This document shows positions 33,337 to 44,270 of a stretch of 64,000 nt of DNA, one piece after another (the stretch's first letter is position 1; each line of letters opens with the position of its first letter). Source of the DNA: Sepioteuthis lessoniana (lineage: Eukaryota; Mollusca; Cephalopoda; Myopsida; Loliginidae). The notes under the pieces are model-generated. The model was not told where the DNA came from. It did no database searches and saw only the letters and a list, made by a program, of their open reading frames with translations. Where the stretch lies: contig OY757904.1 in assembly GCA_963585895.1 (NCBI GenBank), positions 66,288,550 through 66,352,549 on the forward strand, read 5' to 3'. Made by a program: the position numbers and the translations under genes.

Positions 33337-33717
33337 TGTCAGTCAAGTGGATCCTATTAGGCGCTGGCAGCATGATTAATAGGAATTAATAGGGAATAAA
33401 TACCGCTTACATGACTGAGTCAGCTGTTGAAATCGATACAGTTAAATTTATCCGCAGATACCCATAACGATCACAAATATATCCAGTAGGGAAAAAGAGA
33501 AGAATAGTTGAATTAGGACACACGTATTGAAACGTCAATCGCATCAGATACGTACTTTATATGCAAATATGTCGTTCAGTTTTCTACTTAGAACATATAC
33601 CAACGATTACAATTATAGAATATTAAATTAGATATTGGTCCACTCATGGATTGTATAATCTTTTACACCCTTACTCATACATTCCCTGTCTCACACGCAT
33701 ATAGTCTCTCTCCCTCA

Positions 33718-33734
33718 CACACACACACACACAA

Positions 33735-33780
<46 letters not shown>
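33718..33780. repeat. (CA)n(TA)n microsatellite
   Basis: CA 33,716-33,733, TA 33,736-33,778. It directly precedes an S2 SINE. Confidence 0.95.
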
Positions 33781-33781
<1 letters not shown>

Positions 33782-34035
33782 AAGTGCTCATGATGCAATG
33801 GTTTCTGTTTTAGAAAATGAACACGATCACCAGAGCCCAAAACCTAGGGGAGGATTTTTGCATTTCGCATATCGTTCATATACTTGGGAAAGGTATGAAA
33901 CCTATAACTATCCATCCAGATGTAGGTAAATAGTTATGTACGGCAGACTGGGCTCTCTAACTTTGGCATGGCAACCTGTCTAGGAAAAGGAAAACTCTGA
34001 ATTAAATGTGTTAAACTCCGCTTAGAAATAGATCA
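33781..34035 (+). mobile_element. tRNA-derived SINE, family S2
   Basis: GTGCTCATGATGCAATGGTT (A-box region), CAGAGCCCAAAACCTAGG (degraded B box), CATATACTTGGGAAAGGTAT and a body ending near AAACTCCGCTTAGAAATAG. Confidence 0.6.
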
Positions 34036-34329
34036 TGCGCGCGCGCGCGTGTGTGTGTGCATAAAATTGTATGCAATATTGTCTCCGTTACAATAAGATT
34101 GAAGGAGCAACTTATTTAGAAAATGATACCTAATAACGTACACTGGTGTTATATAAATATGCACTGAGTAAGGGTGTCAGACAAATGGTATTTTCACTAA
34201 CTTGGTGGCAAAGAGTTGACTTGAGCTCTTAGTAAACTGAATCATGATGGAGAGCAGTTTTGATGTATGCCGATGAAAAGGTCCAGACCGAAAACGCATG
34301 TCAAGAACTGAACAGGCACTAAGTGACAC

Positions 34330-34520
34330 GTCAGGAACTGAATGTCCAGTGTATCTTAATCCCGTTAATTGAACGTATCAATTCTAAGGTGAGGTTAAGT
34401 GACAATAGAGCTATTGTTTTGTTGAATACTGCTCCAAGAATTTGTTCCGAGGAGAAGGAAACATACGTGTAGCTTTTTTCTCCCAAGAGTTTCTTTAGTG
34501 TACGTGGTGCGATCAACCTG
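34330..34520 (-). pseudogene. Old RTE-type LINE remnant (minus strand)
   Basis: The minus strand reads [12 protein letters not shown] and, in another frame, KQ-stop-LYCHLTS, corresponding to TLTKRLEKKLDGNYTR and RQQLYGHLPP of intact copies. The match is short and includes stops, so confidence is moderate. Confidence 0.4.
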
Positions 34521-34534
34521 GGAATAATTCCCCT

Positions 34535-34536
<2 letters not shown>

Positions 34537-34590
<54 letters not shown>
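34537..34590. repeat. (TA)n(TG)n microsatellite
   Basis: TA 34,537-34,555, TG to 34,588. Confidence 0.95.
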
Positions 34591-34679
34591 GGGGACCTTG
34601 TCTTTCACAAATCTAAAAAGCGATGAAGCCTGTTAACACCGATCTTAAATCTGAAATATTACCACGTATTATTCTAGAA

Positions 34680-34938
34680 AATTTGGTGACCTTAGTTGAG
34701 GATGACACAAAGGCTCCCTCTTCAACAGCTTCTATACCGAGGTGTTGGGGAGAGAGCTACTCCATTCTCGGGATTGCACCACTTTACCCCTGATACGTAC
34801 CTTATAATGCTGAGTATTAAACAAGGAGGCATCATCTACCATTTTCGTCTTTGATATGACTCGACCTGGGATTGAACTCCGGTTTTCCGGACCATTGGCG
34901 AACACCCTACTTATTAGGCCAATTTGGTAACCATCACA
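34680..34938 (-). mobile_element. tRNA-derived SINE, family S1 (minus strand)
   Basis: On the minus strand: GGCCTAATAAGTAGGGTGTT (A box), GGAGTTCAATCCCAGGTCGA (B box), then the S1 body with AATACTCAGCATTATAAGGT and GGGTAAAGTGGTGCAATCCC. A typical full-length copy. Confidence 0.8.
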
Positions 34939-36300
34939 CAATGAAAATTGGCTTCTGTCCTAACAGCTAGCTGGTGATGTAATTTATCCATGCACATCTA
35001 TATTAACTAAAAATCTTCTATAGAAAAATTAATATTTCCGTTGAAAGATATATATAATCTCTATCCACACTTAAACATGTTTGGCACGTTTTTTTTAAAT
35101 AAAAAATAAACTATGATGTAGAGACATTTTAATCAAAATTTTGAATTATCATTGATGTGTAAAGGGTGTGTTTCTTCTATTGTTTATTTAGAACGGTTTA
35201 CCGTCTTATTTACATAGAGTTTAAAGATCGAAATACGGTTTTCAGTTTCGTTCGGAAATCACAGGTGCCATTTAATATCTGTAATATTTAATGAATATTT
35301 GATTTTGTTATTTTTCCAAACCTTGAATTAGAGGATGATCCTCCAGAACAACAGTGATTCAATGCCATTTTAAGAGTGTTGCCTTTTTAGAAAAATAATT
35401 AAATCCGTACTGACTCTGACAAAGAGGGTCTAACCGTACTTTTAGGAGTAAAAGGACGATAGATCTATTGAAACGGCTTCCAAGAAAGACATCGGGCGAT
35501 TTAAGACGAAACCTTTTACTCTGAGGACCCATTAATAATAATAGATATAGAAATATATACACCCAACAACCACTCTTTGTCTAACCTAATATAGTTTAAA
35601 ACAATTTCAGACATTATTTTAATAACCCAGGAAGGTTTAATCGGGCTAAGTAGAGCAGAGCCTTTATTGAACTGATGGATATTAAGGATATTATGATGTA
35701 CGTGTGTGTATCCGGTATCTGGTGTGAAAATCATGATCAGCCAATATTTCGAATATGCACATCAAAAGTGCAGTTGGTTGAGCAGAAAATTCTGTCTAAA
35801 ATTAGCGGAAGCTGTGCAAACCAAACATAAAATTATTCAGCTATCAAATATTATCTTTCGTCAACTGTCTTCATAGTTTAACCTTCCACTTTATTTAAAT
35901 CATTCATCCGGTGGTAAGTATCAATCATATTTAAAGCAGAAGAAGAATATAGGTGGGAGATGGGCTTGTTAAATAATGATATGATTGGTCTAGGTACCCA
36001 GAGTTAAAACAGTTGTTAATCAGGATTTTGTGAGTTCACCATGCTGTTAGCAGGGGCTGGTCAGACAATACTACCCACGCGAGGAGAGAGTGCTGATGTG
36101 ATTTCTGAATTCTCTCTCTTTTGGTGACCTAGCCTCGAGGAAATCAGTGGCAACGTTTTCGGTGTGCAATTGAACATTTCAAGAACGTAAGAAAAGTCGA
36201 TTTCCAGTTTGATCACAGACGATTAATGGTATTCATTTTCCATCTATTTAAATAACAACATGAAACTGAATGGTGAAAATAAAGCTACAGCGGACGTAAC
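34939..36300. other. Anonymous DNA
   Basis: Open frames at 35,359-35,562 and 35,516-35,734 (minus) have no recognised domain. Confidence 0.4.
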
Positions 36301-36314
36301 ATCTGAGGAGAGTT

Positions 36315-36575
36315 GTGTTTTTATGTCTTTCTTTCCTCTCTGACTGTTAGAAGGAGAAGTCCACCTTCCGCTGCGATATAAACCAGTTCAAACTCCAGTA
36401 ATGCTAATAAGTTCATTTTACAACTAATACCCTCGATAAAGTTATGAAACGACTTATTCCCCCAGCTATTGGTTAAATAGTCCTGCAACTATTCTTCTAA
36501 AAAGGTTGCTTTGGCACTTGAAGAACCTCAATGTCTGGGATGCTATTAAACAAAGAAACCAAGCCAAACAGACGA
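36315..36575 (+). mobile_element. tRNA-derived SINE, family S2 with tail
   Basis: Degraded A box, B box CCAGTTCAAACTCCAGTAAT, then AATACCCTCGATAAAGTTAT, CCAGCTATTGGTTAAATAGT and the tail GCTATTAAACAAAGAAACC. The end CCAAGCCAAAC matches other S2 copies. Confidence 0.65.
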
Positions 36576-37271
36576 TTAACCATACCATCGGTGATAACAT
36601 AAAAAGCAATTTTAGCTAATAAACTTCCTACAATTAATCTCTCTGAGTAGAAATATTTATGTTATGATGTGAACAGACTAAGTTAATTATCGCAATAAGG
36701 TACGTATTTTTAGACCGATTTCTTGATACTCGCAAGAGTAGAAATAACTCAATGCTATTTTCAAACTAGTTGTTTTAAGGCAAATTGGACATGGAATCAG
36801 AGGATAAACCTATGTGGGTCTAATATCTAGAAACTTTGAGACAACTTTTACTAAACCTTATATTTTGATCCGGCTGTTAATCCTCAGTGATACTTACAGT
36901 AAAGTATTCCGCAGATCTCTTAATTAATTTCCAAGTTAAATCTCCCCTTTTCCGATGAGTTCATTTTTAGTGCAGATATACTGCTTACAAAAAGAAACAA
37001 GGTTTGTTATCCATCGGCATGAAATTCTGACACATACATCTAAAATTTGTTTTTTTACAGACTACTTCTTAACCCTACGAAAAATAAGCTACAGATTACA
37101 CGTGACACGTGATATTTTCATTGTCTGAATGCACTCATACGTACTGAGTTATTTGATAAACACATTCGTATTGAATCTTACATAATGCTTGCAGCTGTAA
37201 TCACCCCGATTTTTTTTCTAATCACGTCAAAACATGCATTCCAGTGGTTTCAAATATCCGAAAAAGAAAAT

Positions 37272-37272
<1 letters not shown>

Positions 37273-37322
<50 letters not shown>
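37273..37322. repeat. (TA)n microsatellite
   Basis: TA with one TG interruption at about 37,290. Confidence 0.9.
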
Positions 37323-37324
<2 letters not shown>

Positions 37325-38140
37325 GATCTCAACACGCGCGTTTTACAGTTCAATGCAGCAAAGATGAGCAGGGTTAGATGGAGAAATTGACATGTAAGTT
37401 TAAGCAAAAATGACAATACCACGTACTTATCATATATAGATTGTGTCTCAAAATAGATGCAACTCATTGATATGATAAGCATTAATTAGTGAGACAAGAG
37501 CAATGATTGTCATTTGGAACAGGTCCAGTAAAAGTGCATTCATTGAGCTTAAGATCTTAAATTAGTGTTTTTTAATTAATGTTATGTCAGCTACCTGATG
37601 ATATCTCTCGTTGAGTTTCTTGTCTCAGTAATAACTCGTTATCATATAAATGGGTTGCATCTATTTTGACACAGAATTCAATGATTTTCTCTCCAAATAC
37701 GTACTTACGCAAAATGCTTTTCCACTCTTGTCCAGAGGATTTTGATGAAGGATTAATATTTCTTATAGTATAATATTTCAAATCTGAAACAAAAGAACAT
37801 AACAATATTATTAGTTGAGTTATTTCTAGTCACATGGGTCCTATGTATATTCAGACATCCGGTATTTACCAGAATTACTTTAAAAGATGTTAAAATACAA
37901 CAGATTAAATTTTTTTAGAGAAATGGCTATTAACATCAACTGCGGCTTCCACAAGACTTCAGAATCTTCAGAATTAGTTTTTCTGATGATCTCTGTATAT
38001 AAAGTGGTGAATGCTTCAGTTATTCTCGACCTCAGAAAGTTTTTTGGTGTCAACGTGAATTTTTTTGTTCTCATGCTTATCCAAGCCCTACAATTAATAA
38101 TCAAAGGAACTGCAATCTCGAGGGTTAAGTAGCCAGATGT
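37325..38140. other. Anonymous AT-rich DNA
   Basis: No recognised element; open frames here show no domain. Confidence 0.4.
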
Positions 38141-38141
38141 T

Positions 38142-38366
38142 AGAGGTTATCTAGTCGCAGTTAAGAATGGTTTCTCCAGCTCGTATGGACTGCCGAAGTG
38201 TCCTCTTCCAGATGAAAGATCTTCCAGGATCAACCCTCTCAATGCAGATCAATATTTCTTCCCCCAGGTACTTGATGTAGGCCTCCGAGTTGAAACTGAA
38301 TCCATGTGGGGAAATAAATGAAGTTATAACGCCACCATCACTAGTTACAACCCCGAACACCATGTT
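38142..38366 (-). pseudogene. mariner-type transposase fragment (minus strand)
   Basis: The minus strand reads MVFGVVTSDGGVI, then SFNSEAYIKYLGEEI and CIERVDPGRSFIW. After a frameshift near 38,205 it continues as DTSAVHTSWRNHS-stop-LRLDNL. This follows the mariner/Tc1-type order in which VMVFGVVSSEG leads to a QQDSAPxHTS block holding the second catalytic aspartate. Only the middle of the transposase is present. The right edge meets the head of an S3 element at 38,367, and no terminal inverted repeats were found. Confidence 0.6.
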
Positions 38367-38765
38367 GCCCAGTCAGCTGGGGCTGTAGAATACACCAACT
38401 GCACCTCTGCAGAGGTGTTTGACTCATGCAACCAGTATCCTGGATATGACACTAAACAAACTAATGGTGAGGCTCCAGTAATGCTGGAGCTTTGGGGAAT
38501 GCAGAATACCCGTTTATTGCCATCGCTTCCAGGTCCACTCTGGGTCAGAGTGGTAGTATCTGATAACGTCCTATCTATGAGTAAAATAGAAATAAACAAT
38601 GTACTTATGCTAAGCTGAATTGTTTCAAAAAGAACGGCTTTTGACATTTAAACTGTGTACTTATGTTACCTTAAATTGTTTGAAATAGAATCGTTTCAGC
38701 ATTTCAACTGTGGATTTGGCATTAAATAACGCGCAATGGTTAAAATGTCATAAAACCAAACCAAA
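38367..38765 (+). mobile_element. S3 SINE-like element, best plus-strand copy
   Basis: Head CAGTCAGCTGGGGCTGTAGA, then GCACCTCTGCAGAGGTGTTT, CCTGGATATGACACTAAAC, GAGGCTCCAGTAATGCTGGA and GTCCTATCTATGAGTAAAAT. These lead into two ~56-bp units (ACTGTGTACTTATGTTACC, TTTGAAATAGAATCGTTTC) and the tail TTTGGCATTAAATAACGC with CCAAACCAAAC. It has no tRNA-like A and B boxes that I can identify, unlike S1 and S2. The short hairpin GCTCCAGTAATGCTGGAGC is notable. Confidence 0.75.
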
Positions 38766-39159
38766 CAATATGCTGTCAACTGGGTTGTTTGATTTCCATC
38801 AAAATGAATGTGAATTTGTCCTCACATTGACACCCAAACCATTTGAAATTTTCCTATTAGGACTTCCAAGATGATTGTCAATCAGTACAGCATGCCATTT
38901 TCAAATTCTACGTAGGGTAAATTACAATTTCGTTTATTTTTATTACAGACAATTCCAGCTGACTACAGTTTGCTGCACAATTGATCTGAAACAAAGCATA
39001 TGCTCGTAATAAAAAAAAAATTAACATGGCGACAATTCGCCGAATGCGTCATTCATGATTTAACTGTTTTATTTGCATTCATTGCATATGATTCGTTATA
39101 GTTATATGTGTCTATTTTTTTTGTATTCATGTCATTAAAAAGTTTTGCATTTAAGATAT

Positions 39160-39345
39160 ATCCGAGTGGGTCCTAATAGTGTAACGGTTATCGTCATAGT
39201 AAAAGGAATAAGTGACTCAAGAGGAAAATCCTTGGCAATGCTTTTTGATTTTCTCTTTCTACTAATACTCTAGGTAAAGGTATGAATCCATCTTTTTACC
39301 ACTTCCCCCTCATGATAGACCGAGCTATTAAGACTGGCAAACATG
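39160..39345 (+). mobile_element. tRNA-derived SINE, family S2
   Basis: GGTCCTAATAGTGTAACGGT (A box), weak B box region near 39,225, ACTCTAGGTAAAGGTATGAA and the body to about 39,345, where the tail is replaced by the hairpin described next. Confidence 0.6.
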
Positions 39346-39412
39346 CTCCCTTTTAAAGTTGATATTTTGACACATTAAGATGTGTCAAAATACCAACTTT
39401 AAAAGGGAGCAT
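39343..39412. repeat. Near-perfect 33-bp hairpin with a 4-nt loop
   Basis: Left arm 39,343-39,375 and right arm 39,380-39,412 are reverse complements with a single G/A-type mismatch; the loop is TAAG. The left arm contains TTTTAAAGTTGATATTTTGA, which resembles the S2 tail, so this is likely a snap-back duplication of a SINE 3' end. Confidence 0.95.
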
Positions 39413-39457
39413 AGGGTTTCTGTGAGTAAATACACATGAATAATGTAAATATTAATT

Positions 39458-39586
39458 ACCAGCAGCGGGTAGAGTGTTCGCCAATGGTCCGGCAGAAGGA
39501 GTTCAGTTCCAGGCCAAGTCATACTGAAGACTCAAGAGATGATACTTGATACCTCCTTGCTAACCACTACGGTCATCAACTTTACA

Positions 39587-39590
<4 letters not shown>
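39458..39590 (+). mobile_element. tRNA-derived SINE, family S1 (5' part)
   Basis: GCGGGTAGAGTGTTCGCCAA (A box), GAGTTCAGTTCCAGGCCAAG (B box), CATACTGAAGACTCAAGAGA, then truncated. A TA tract follows. Confidence 0.65.
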
Positions 39591-39659
<69 letters not shown>

Positions 39660-39660
39660 G
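39591..39660. repeat. (TA)n microsatellite
   Basis: TA from 39,592 to 39,658 with one TG interruption. Confidence 0.95.
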
Positions 39661-40300
39661 AATTAAATATATATATATGTTAAAATTTTCTAGTGGTTCT
39701 GAAGAAATCTTTGATCGTATAATTTTGTTTTGAGGATTTTTCAACTGAATCCTTTGAACAGCAAATAGCTTGGAATGCCAATTTGGAACTGGTATTTTCA
39801 GCTAGTATTCAACTGTCGCATAATGGTTGCTCGTAAGCTAAATATAAAAATCACTATTGATAGAATACATTAGAATCTGCAAAGCAAAAATTGCTCGTTT
39901 ATCTCTCTGTCTGTCTGTCTGTCTGTCTCTTCAATTTTTTTCCTAATGTTTTATATTTGTATTTATCAAGCCTTCCACATGAGCAGAGGATACAATTTCA
40001 ATTATGTAAGAAGATTTTAACAGGTTTGAAAACTGATATTTCCGACTCTTAAATTTGTTGCCTTACCGAGACAAATATCCCAATCCGCTCTACTCTTTAC
40101 GCAGAGACAGAGGGAAACTTGTTTGATGCCAACCTTTCACAAGGATATTAGCCCTATGAGAAATGCTAACATACTAATCCAACTTTTTAATCTCGGGTCG
40201 CCCTTTTCAAAATCATACGAAAATAACTATCTTAATACATAATTTTAATTCTAATTTCATTCTATATAAATGAAATACTTTGATTTTAGATGTTGGTACT
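39661..40300. other. Anonymous AT-rich DNA with a (CTGT)n tract
   Basis: CTGT repeat at 39,906-39,928; nothing else recognised. Confidence 0.4.
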
Positions 40301-40305
40301 CATTA

Positions 40306-40410
<105 letters not shown>

Positions 40411-40856
40411 CGCGTAAAAAATGCATCACTTTTTTACATAATCATTTCTAGATATGATATCATAATTTTTTTTAGATATTACTTTAAACCTGAATGTTGG
40501 CTCAATGACTACCTTCAAAACTAAAAAGAAAAGCCTTTATATAATAACAAAAATTAAATCATTCAATACAGGCATTTAACCAAGTTGCTTAGAGTATAAT
40601 GAGAAGATTATCTGGTAATTTTTCTGATATCAACATTCTCCAAGAAGAAATGTGAATTTAAGCATGGTATCAAAAATAGCGAGAACAAAACAAATCCTGT
40701 GTACAATGTTAACAATAAAGAAGCTAACAGTGGAAAAGAGGAAAATAGATTTCAAAAAAGAAATGCTTTGCTTTGCCTCATGCTTTAACATAGTACATAA
40801 GATATAATTGGGAAAGGACTTTTCAACATATTAAGAAATCGGTGACCTTGGACAGA

Positions 40857-41580
40857 AAAATACGACGACTGCATCTCTTCAGAGGGGTAAAACCACGCAA
40901 TGTGCATCTTGAAATAACCCTTGACAATCCGATAGTGAGGTTCCTGTCTGGGAGCTTTTTGGAAGGTGGAATACCCCTTCATTGTTATTAATGAAACGGA
41001 GTCGTATTACTTGATAGAGCACCATGTATGTGTCAGATATAAATATCTGGTAATTTTCCATACTGGATGTCATTTGATTGTGAGCAAACAAATGACTTAA
41101 ATTGAATTATTAGTATAACATTGCGATATATAGAGCAGTTTAAGTGTGTGCAAATGAATAGATGACGTCGAATACAGTTACTTGTGTTAAATAGGAATAA
41201 TGGAAAACAATTTAATGTGTCCAAATAAAACTATAAGAGTTAAATAGCAATACTTAATATCATCTAACTGAGTGTAAATAAAGCTACTCCTGTTATAAAG
41301 CAATGCTGGAAACTATTCATACTGTTAATAGTAATACATGAAACAATTTTACAATGTCCAAATAAAACTATTAGTGTCGGATAGCAATAATTAAACTAAA
41401 TTAATTCAGTGCAAATAAAAATTAGTGTTGGCAAAATAGAATCAGTTTAATCCCAGGTAAATAGAACTATTAGTATTCAACAGAAATACATGGAATCATT
41501 TCAGAACTTATTATTAGATAACGTAAAAATGTGAAAATGGCGTAAAATACAACCAACTAACCAATCAATCAATCAAACTA
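40857..41580 (+). mobile_element. S3 element with the longest tandem-unit array
   Basis: The head has ACGACTGCATCTCTTCAGAG and CAATCCGATAGTGAGGTTCC, then the body. From about 41,075 it has at least seven diverged units of about 54-60 bp with CCAAATAAAACTATTAGTGT-like cores. The end AAAATACAACCAACTAACC matches the tail type. Unit-to-unit divergence is high, so the array is old. Confidence 0.65.
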
Positions 41581-41859
41581 TTAAAGGAAAATGTTACACT
41601 CACAGAAGAATTATGAAATATATCTAAGAAAACGAATGATAAATAGAACAACAGCTTTCTACCAAATGTTGCTGGTATCATCAGCAAAGATTATAAGGTG
41701 AAATTCATGTAAAAATATAAAACAAAACAAGAGAATTTATGAGCAAAAGAAATACCAGAATGGAGGGTCCTCTTGATAGTTAATTCCAAAGGGAAATTAA
41801 AGTATGAAAACCTACTATATTAACTGATCGGCCACTTTTAATATACTAAGGTTCTTCAC

Positions 41860-42000
41860 GAAGTAATTTAAAAACAAAGGTTGAATTTGCATAGTTGTTT
41901 ACTCTCTAAATATATCTGGAACATTGAAAAAAATGGTCTTGTTCATATTTTAAAATGGAAATTTTTTAAACAGCTTATCATTAAAAATTGGCAGACGAAT
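41860..42000 (+). pseudogene. Possible GIY-YIG-like endonuclease C-terminal fragment
   Basis: An open frame includes LLSKYIWNIEKNGLVHILKW, which resembles the conserved TTLSKYIWxLKxxxxxxxIxW block that follows a GIY-YIG-like core in some invertebrate retroelement proteins. No GIY or YIG core is visible upstream and the following CxLC block is missing. The frame runs on to 42,109 without further resemblance. Confidence 0.3.
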
Positions 42001-42175
42001 TATTTCTTTTCTGCATGGAATATTAATTGGTTATGGCAATATATCCCGATTCTACAGAATATTAGAACAAAAGATCTGCGATACTTAAGGTATGTAGGAA
42101 GTAAAACTTAATACCTGCTTAATTGTTGTCTATTTAAACTTTTTGTTATCCCTCAATGCTAATTTATATTTTATT

Positions 42176-42177
<2 letters not shown>

Positions 42178-42225
<48 letters not shown>
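42178..42225. repeat. (TA)n microsatellite
   Basis: Pure TA, about 23 units. Confidence 0.95.
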
Positions 42226-42226
<1 letters not shown>

Positions 42227-42450
42227 TAGTTATCTTTCGATAGCTGTTTTACTCTCTTCTATAGAAGCCACTCTTATAGAGGAGCAGCAGTAGTTTCCCG
42301 ATCGAACTAGCGATCCTGAGCGTAGAGTCGTCAAACTCACGTCCAGCACCCGTTCAGGTATTGAGTTTGGTCGTACATGGGTTTATTCAAATACCTTTAC
42401 GTACATCATGCTGCTTCCCATGTGTACGCAAAAAACAAAACAAAAAAAAA

Positions 42451-42980
42451 CGAAAAGGACATCGAAACGAGGCTAACGAAAGCATGGACAGCTATCAATA
42501 GGCTATCGATTATATGGAAATCAGACCTAACCGATAAAATGAAACGCAGATTCTTGCAGGCAGCGGTCACATCGATACTGCTATATGGATGCACTACATG
42601 GACGCTAACAAAACGGCTGGAGAAGAAACTAGATGGCAATTACACAAGAATGCTGCGTGCAATCCTGAACAAGTCCTGGCAGCAACACCCCACAAGACAT
42701 TAACTGTACGGCCACCTGCCCCCTATCACGAAAACTATTCAAGTTAGACGAACCAGACCTGCAGGACACTGCTGCAGAAGCAGAGATGAACTCATAAGAG
42801 ATGTACTCTTATGGATCCCCACACATGGCCGCGCAAAAGCAGGGCGACCAGCTCGAACGTACATTCAGCAGCTATGTGAGGATACAGGATGTTGTCCTGA
42901 AGACCTACCTAGGGCGATGAACGATAGGGAGGAGTGGCGAGAGAGGGTCAGGGATATCCGTGCTACCAGCACGATATGAT
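42451..42980 (+). pseudogene. RTE-type LINE 3' end, young copy
   Basis: One frame runs from EKDIETRLTKAWTAINRL to the end of the ORF with a single stop (TAA at 42,701-42,703, where a Gln codon is expected). Blocks include KSDLTDKMKRRFLQAAVTSI, LLYGCTTWTLTKRLEKK, GNYTRMLRAILNKSWQQHPT, LYGHLPPITKTIQVRR, CRSRDELIRDVLLWIPTHG, GRPARTYIQQLCEDTGCCPE and REEWRERVRDIRATSTI. The 3' end is ATATGATGATGATGATATAT, a simple-repeat tail typical of RTE-like elements. It is 5'-truncated in an A-rich sequence at 42,430-42,450. By eye it is about 96% identical to the 51.8 kb copy. Confidence 0.85.
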
Positions 42981-42987
42981 GATGATG

Positions 42988-43074
42988 ATATATATATATG
43001 GGGGGTGATTTTCTGACAGAATTTTTCTGAATATCTTTTTTGGTGAATAACCTGGGCAATAAACCTCTGTAACA

Positions 43075-43159
<85 letters not shown>

Positions 43160-43162
43160 GGT
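42988..43162. repeat. Short (TA)n, and (CA)n(CT)n(TA)n compound microsatellite
   Basis: TA 42,989-43,000. The CA 43,081-43,106, CT 43,107-43,137 and TA 43,138-43,160 blocks follow. Confidence 0.9.
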
Positions 43163-43459
43163 CGTTCGATTTTTTTATTATACCACTGCCAGTAATGCTC
43201 TTCCAATACGTTCTATTTTCAACCTTCTCCATGTTGGCCCAAATACTTTGACGTTTACTTTTTGCCACATCGTTTTAGAGATTTTGTGGATAATAATTTC
43301 GGTGTCTTTGATAACATCCAACTATTACATGTTTCCAAATGATGTCTATGAACCGTGCAACCCACAAGATTTTATGCTCTCGGTACTCCGTGTTCACTAC
43401 CATCAATCTACACATCTCTCCAATTATCCCACTTCTGATGTGAACATGCAATAATATTC

Positions 43460-43760
43460 CTAACAGTTATATTTCCCAGACTTCTGTGGCATAACTATTT
43501 GGTGTTCTTTCTTCTTGTGATGGCTTATGAATTGCTTGAATAAAACATTACAGACAACACAATGATTTTTATGAGATTGGCATGTAAAATCTTGTCCAGC
43601 TTTGTCTTGAGCGTATCTTTTAATATTATAAAGATTTTCCACCCTGATATTCTTTTCCGCCATATTTCCACGTACCGTATTCTTGCATATACCTACCAAG
43701 CGACCTTAGCAAACTTACTTTTATCCCCTCAGAGATTTCTTCTTTTCCAACTATCTTCTA
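43460..43760 (-). CDS. Unrecognised open frame with a C2H2-like Cys/His cluster
   Basis: A minus-strand frame ends at 43,460-43,462 (TAA) and runs back to 43,699 from an internal Met. It reads GICKNTVRGNMAEKNIRVEN, then TCQSHKNHCVVCNVLFKQFI and SHHKKKEHQIVMPQ. The C-x2-C-x8-H-H arrangement looks like a zinc finger, but spacing is not that of a classic C2H2 finger. It may be an exon, a transposase N-terminal finger or chance. No splice or promoter evidence was established. Confidence 0.25.
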
Positions 43761-43811
43761 ACGATGAACATAGTTTTCACGTGATTTACTTTGAAACTCA
43801 TGGCCGAACTT

Positions 43812-43813
<2 letters not shown>

Positions 43814-43877
<64 letters not shown>

Positions 43878-43878
43878 G
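43814..43878. repeat. (TA)n microsatellite
   Basis: TA 43,817-43,861 plus a shorter run to 43,876. Confidence 0.95.
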
Positions 43879-44172
43879 ACACCAACAATAAAAGGTGATC
43901 CAATCAAATTAGCAAATTCCATTCTTTAAGTTTTTATGTATTTCACCTATAATATGGTTACATGTCAAAACAGTTGACTATATATATCAGCAAACGCTAG
44001 ATAGATATTTGACATTAAATCATTCGTGTAATCAATTTCCAGCAATTTACTAAAGATTGTCAAACGAAACACTGTTTAGTTGTCATTAACTTTTAAAAAA
44101 TGAGTCAATTTCATTTTAGGTCAGTCGGCCTAGAAGGGACCAGACGTATTTGCTAAGCTTAGTATCAATACA

Positions 44173-44175
<3 letters not shown>

Positions 44176-44269
<94 letters not shown>

Positions 44270-44270
44270 C
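44176..44270. repeat. (TA)n(TG)n microsatellite
   Basis: TA 44,177-44,235, then TG to 44,268. Confidence 0.95.

Noticed and set aside
35359..35734. Minus-strand open frames resembling a LINE by position
   Set aside because: No ordered motif of any of the LINE families in the window could be matched.
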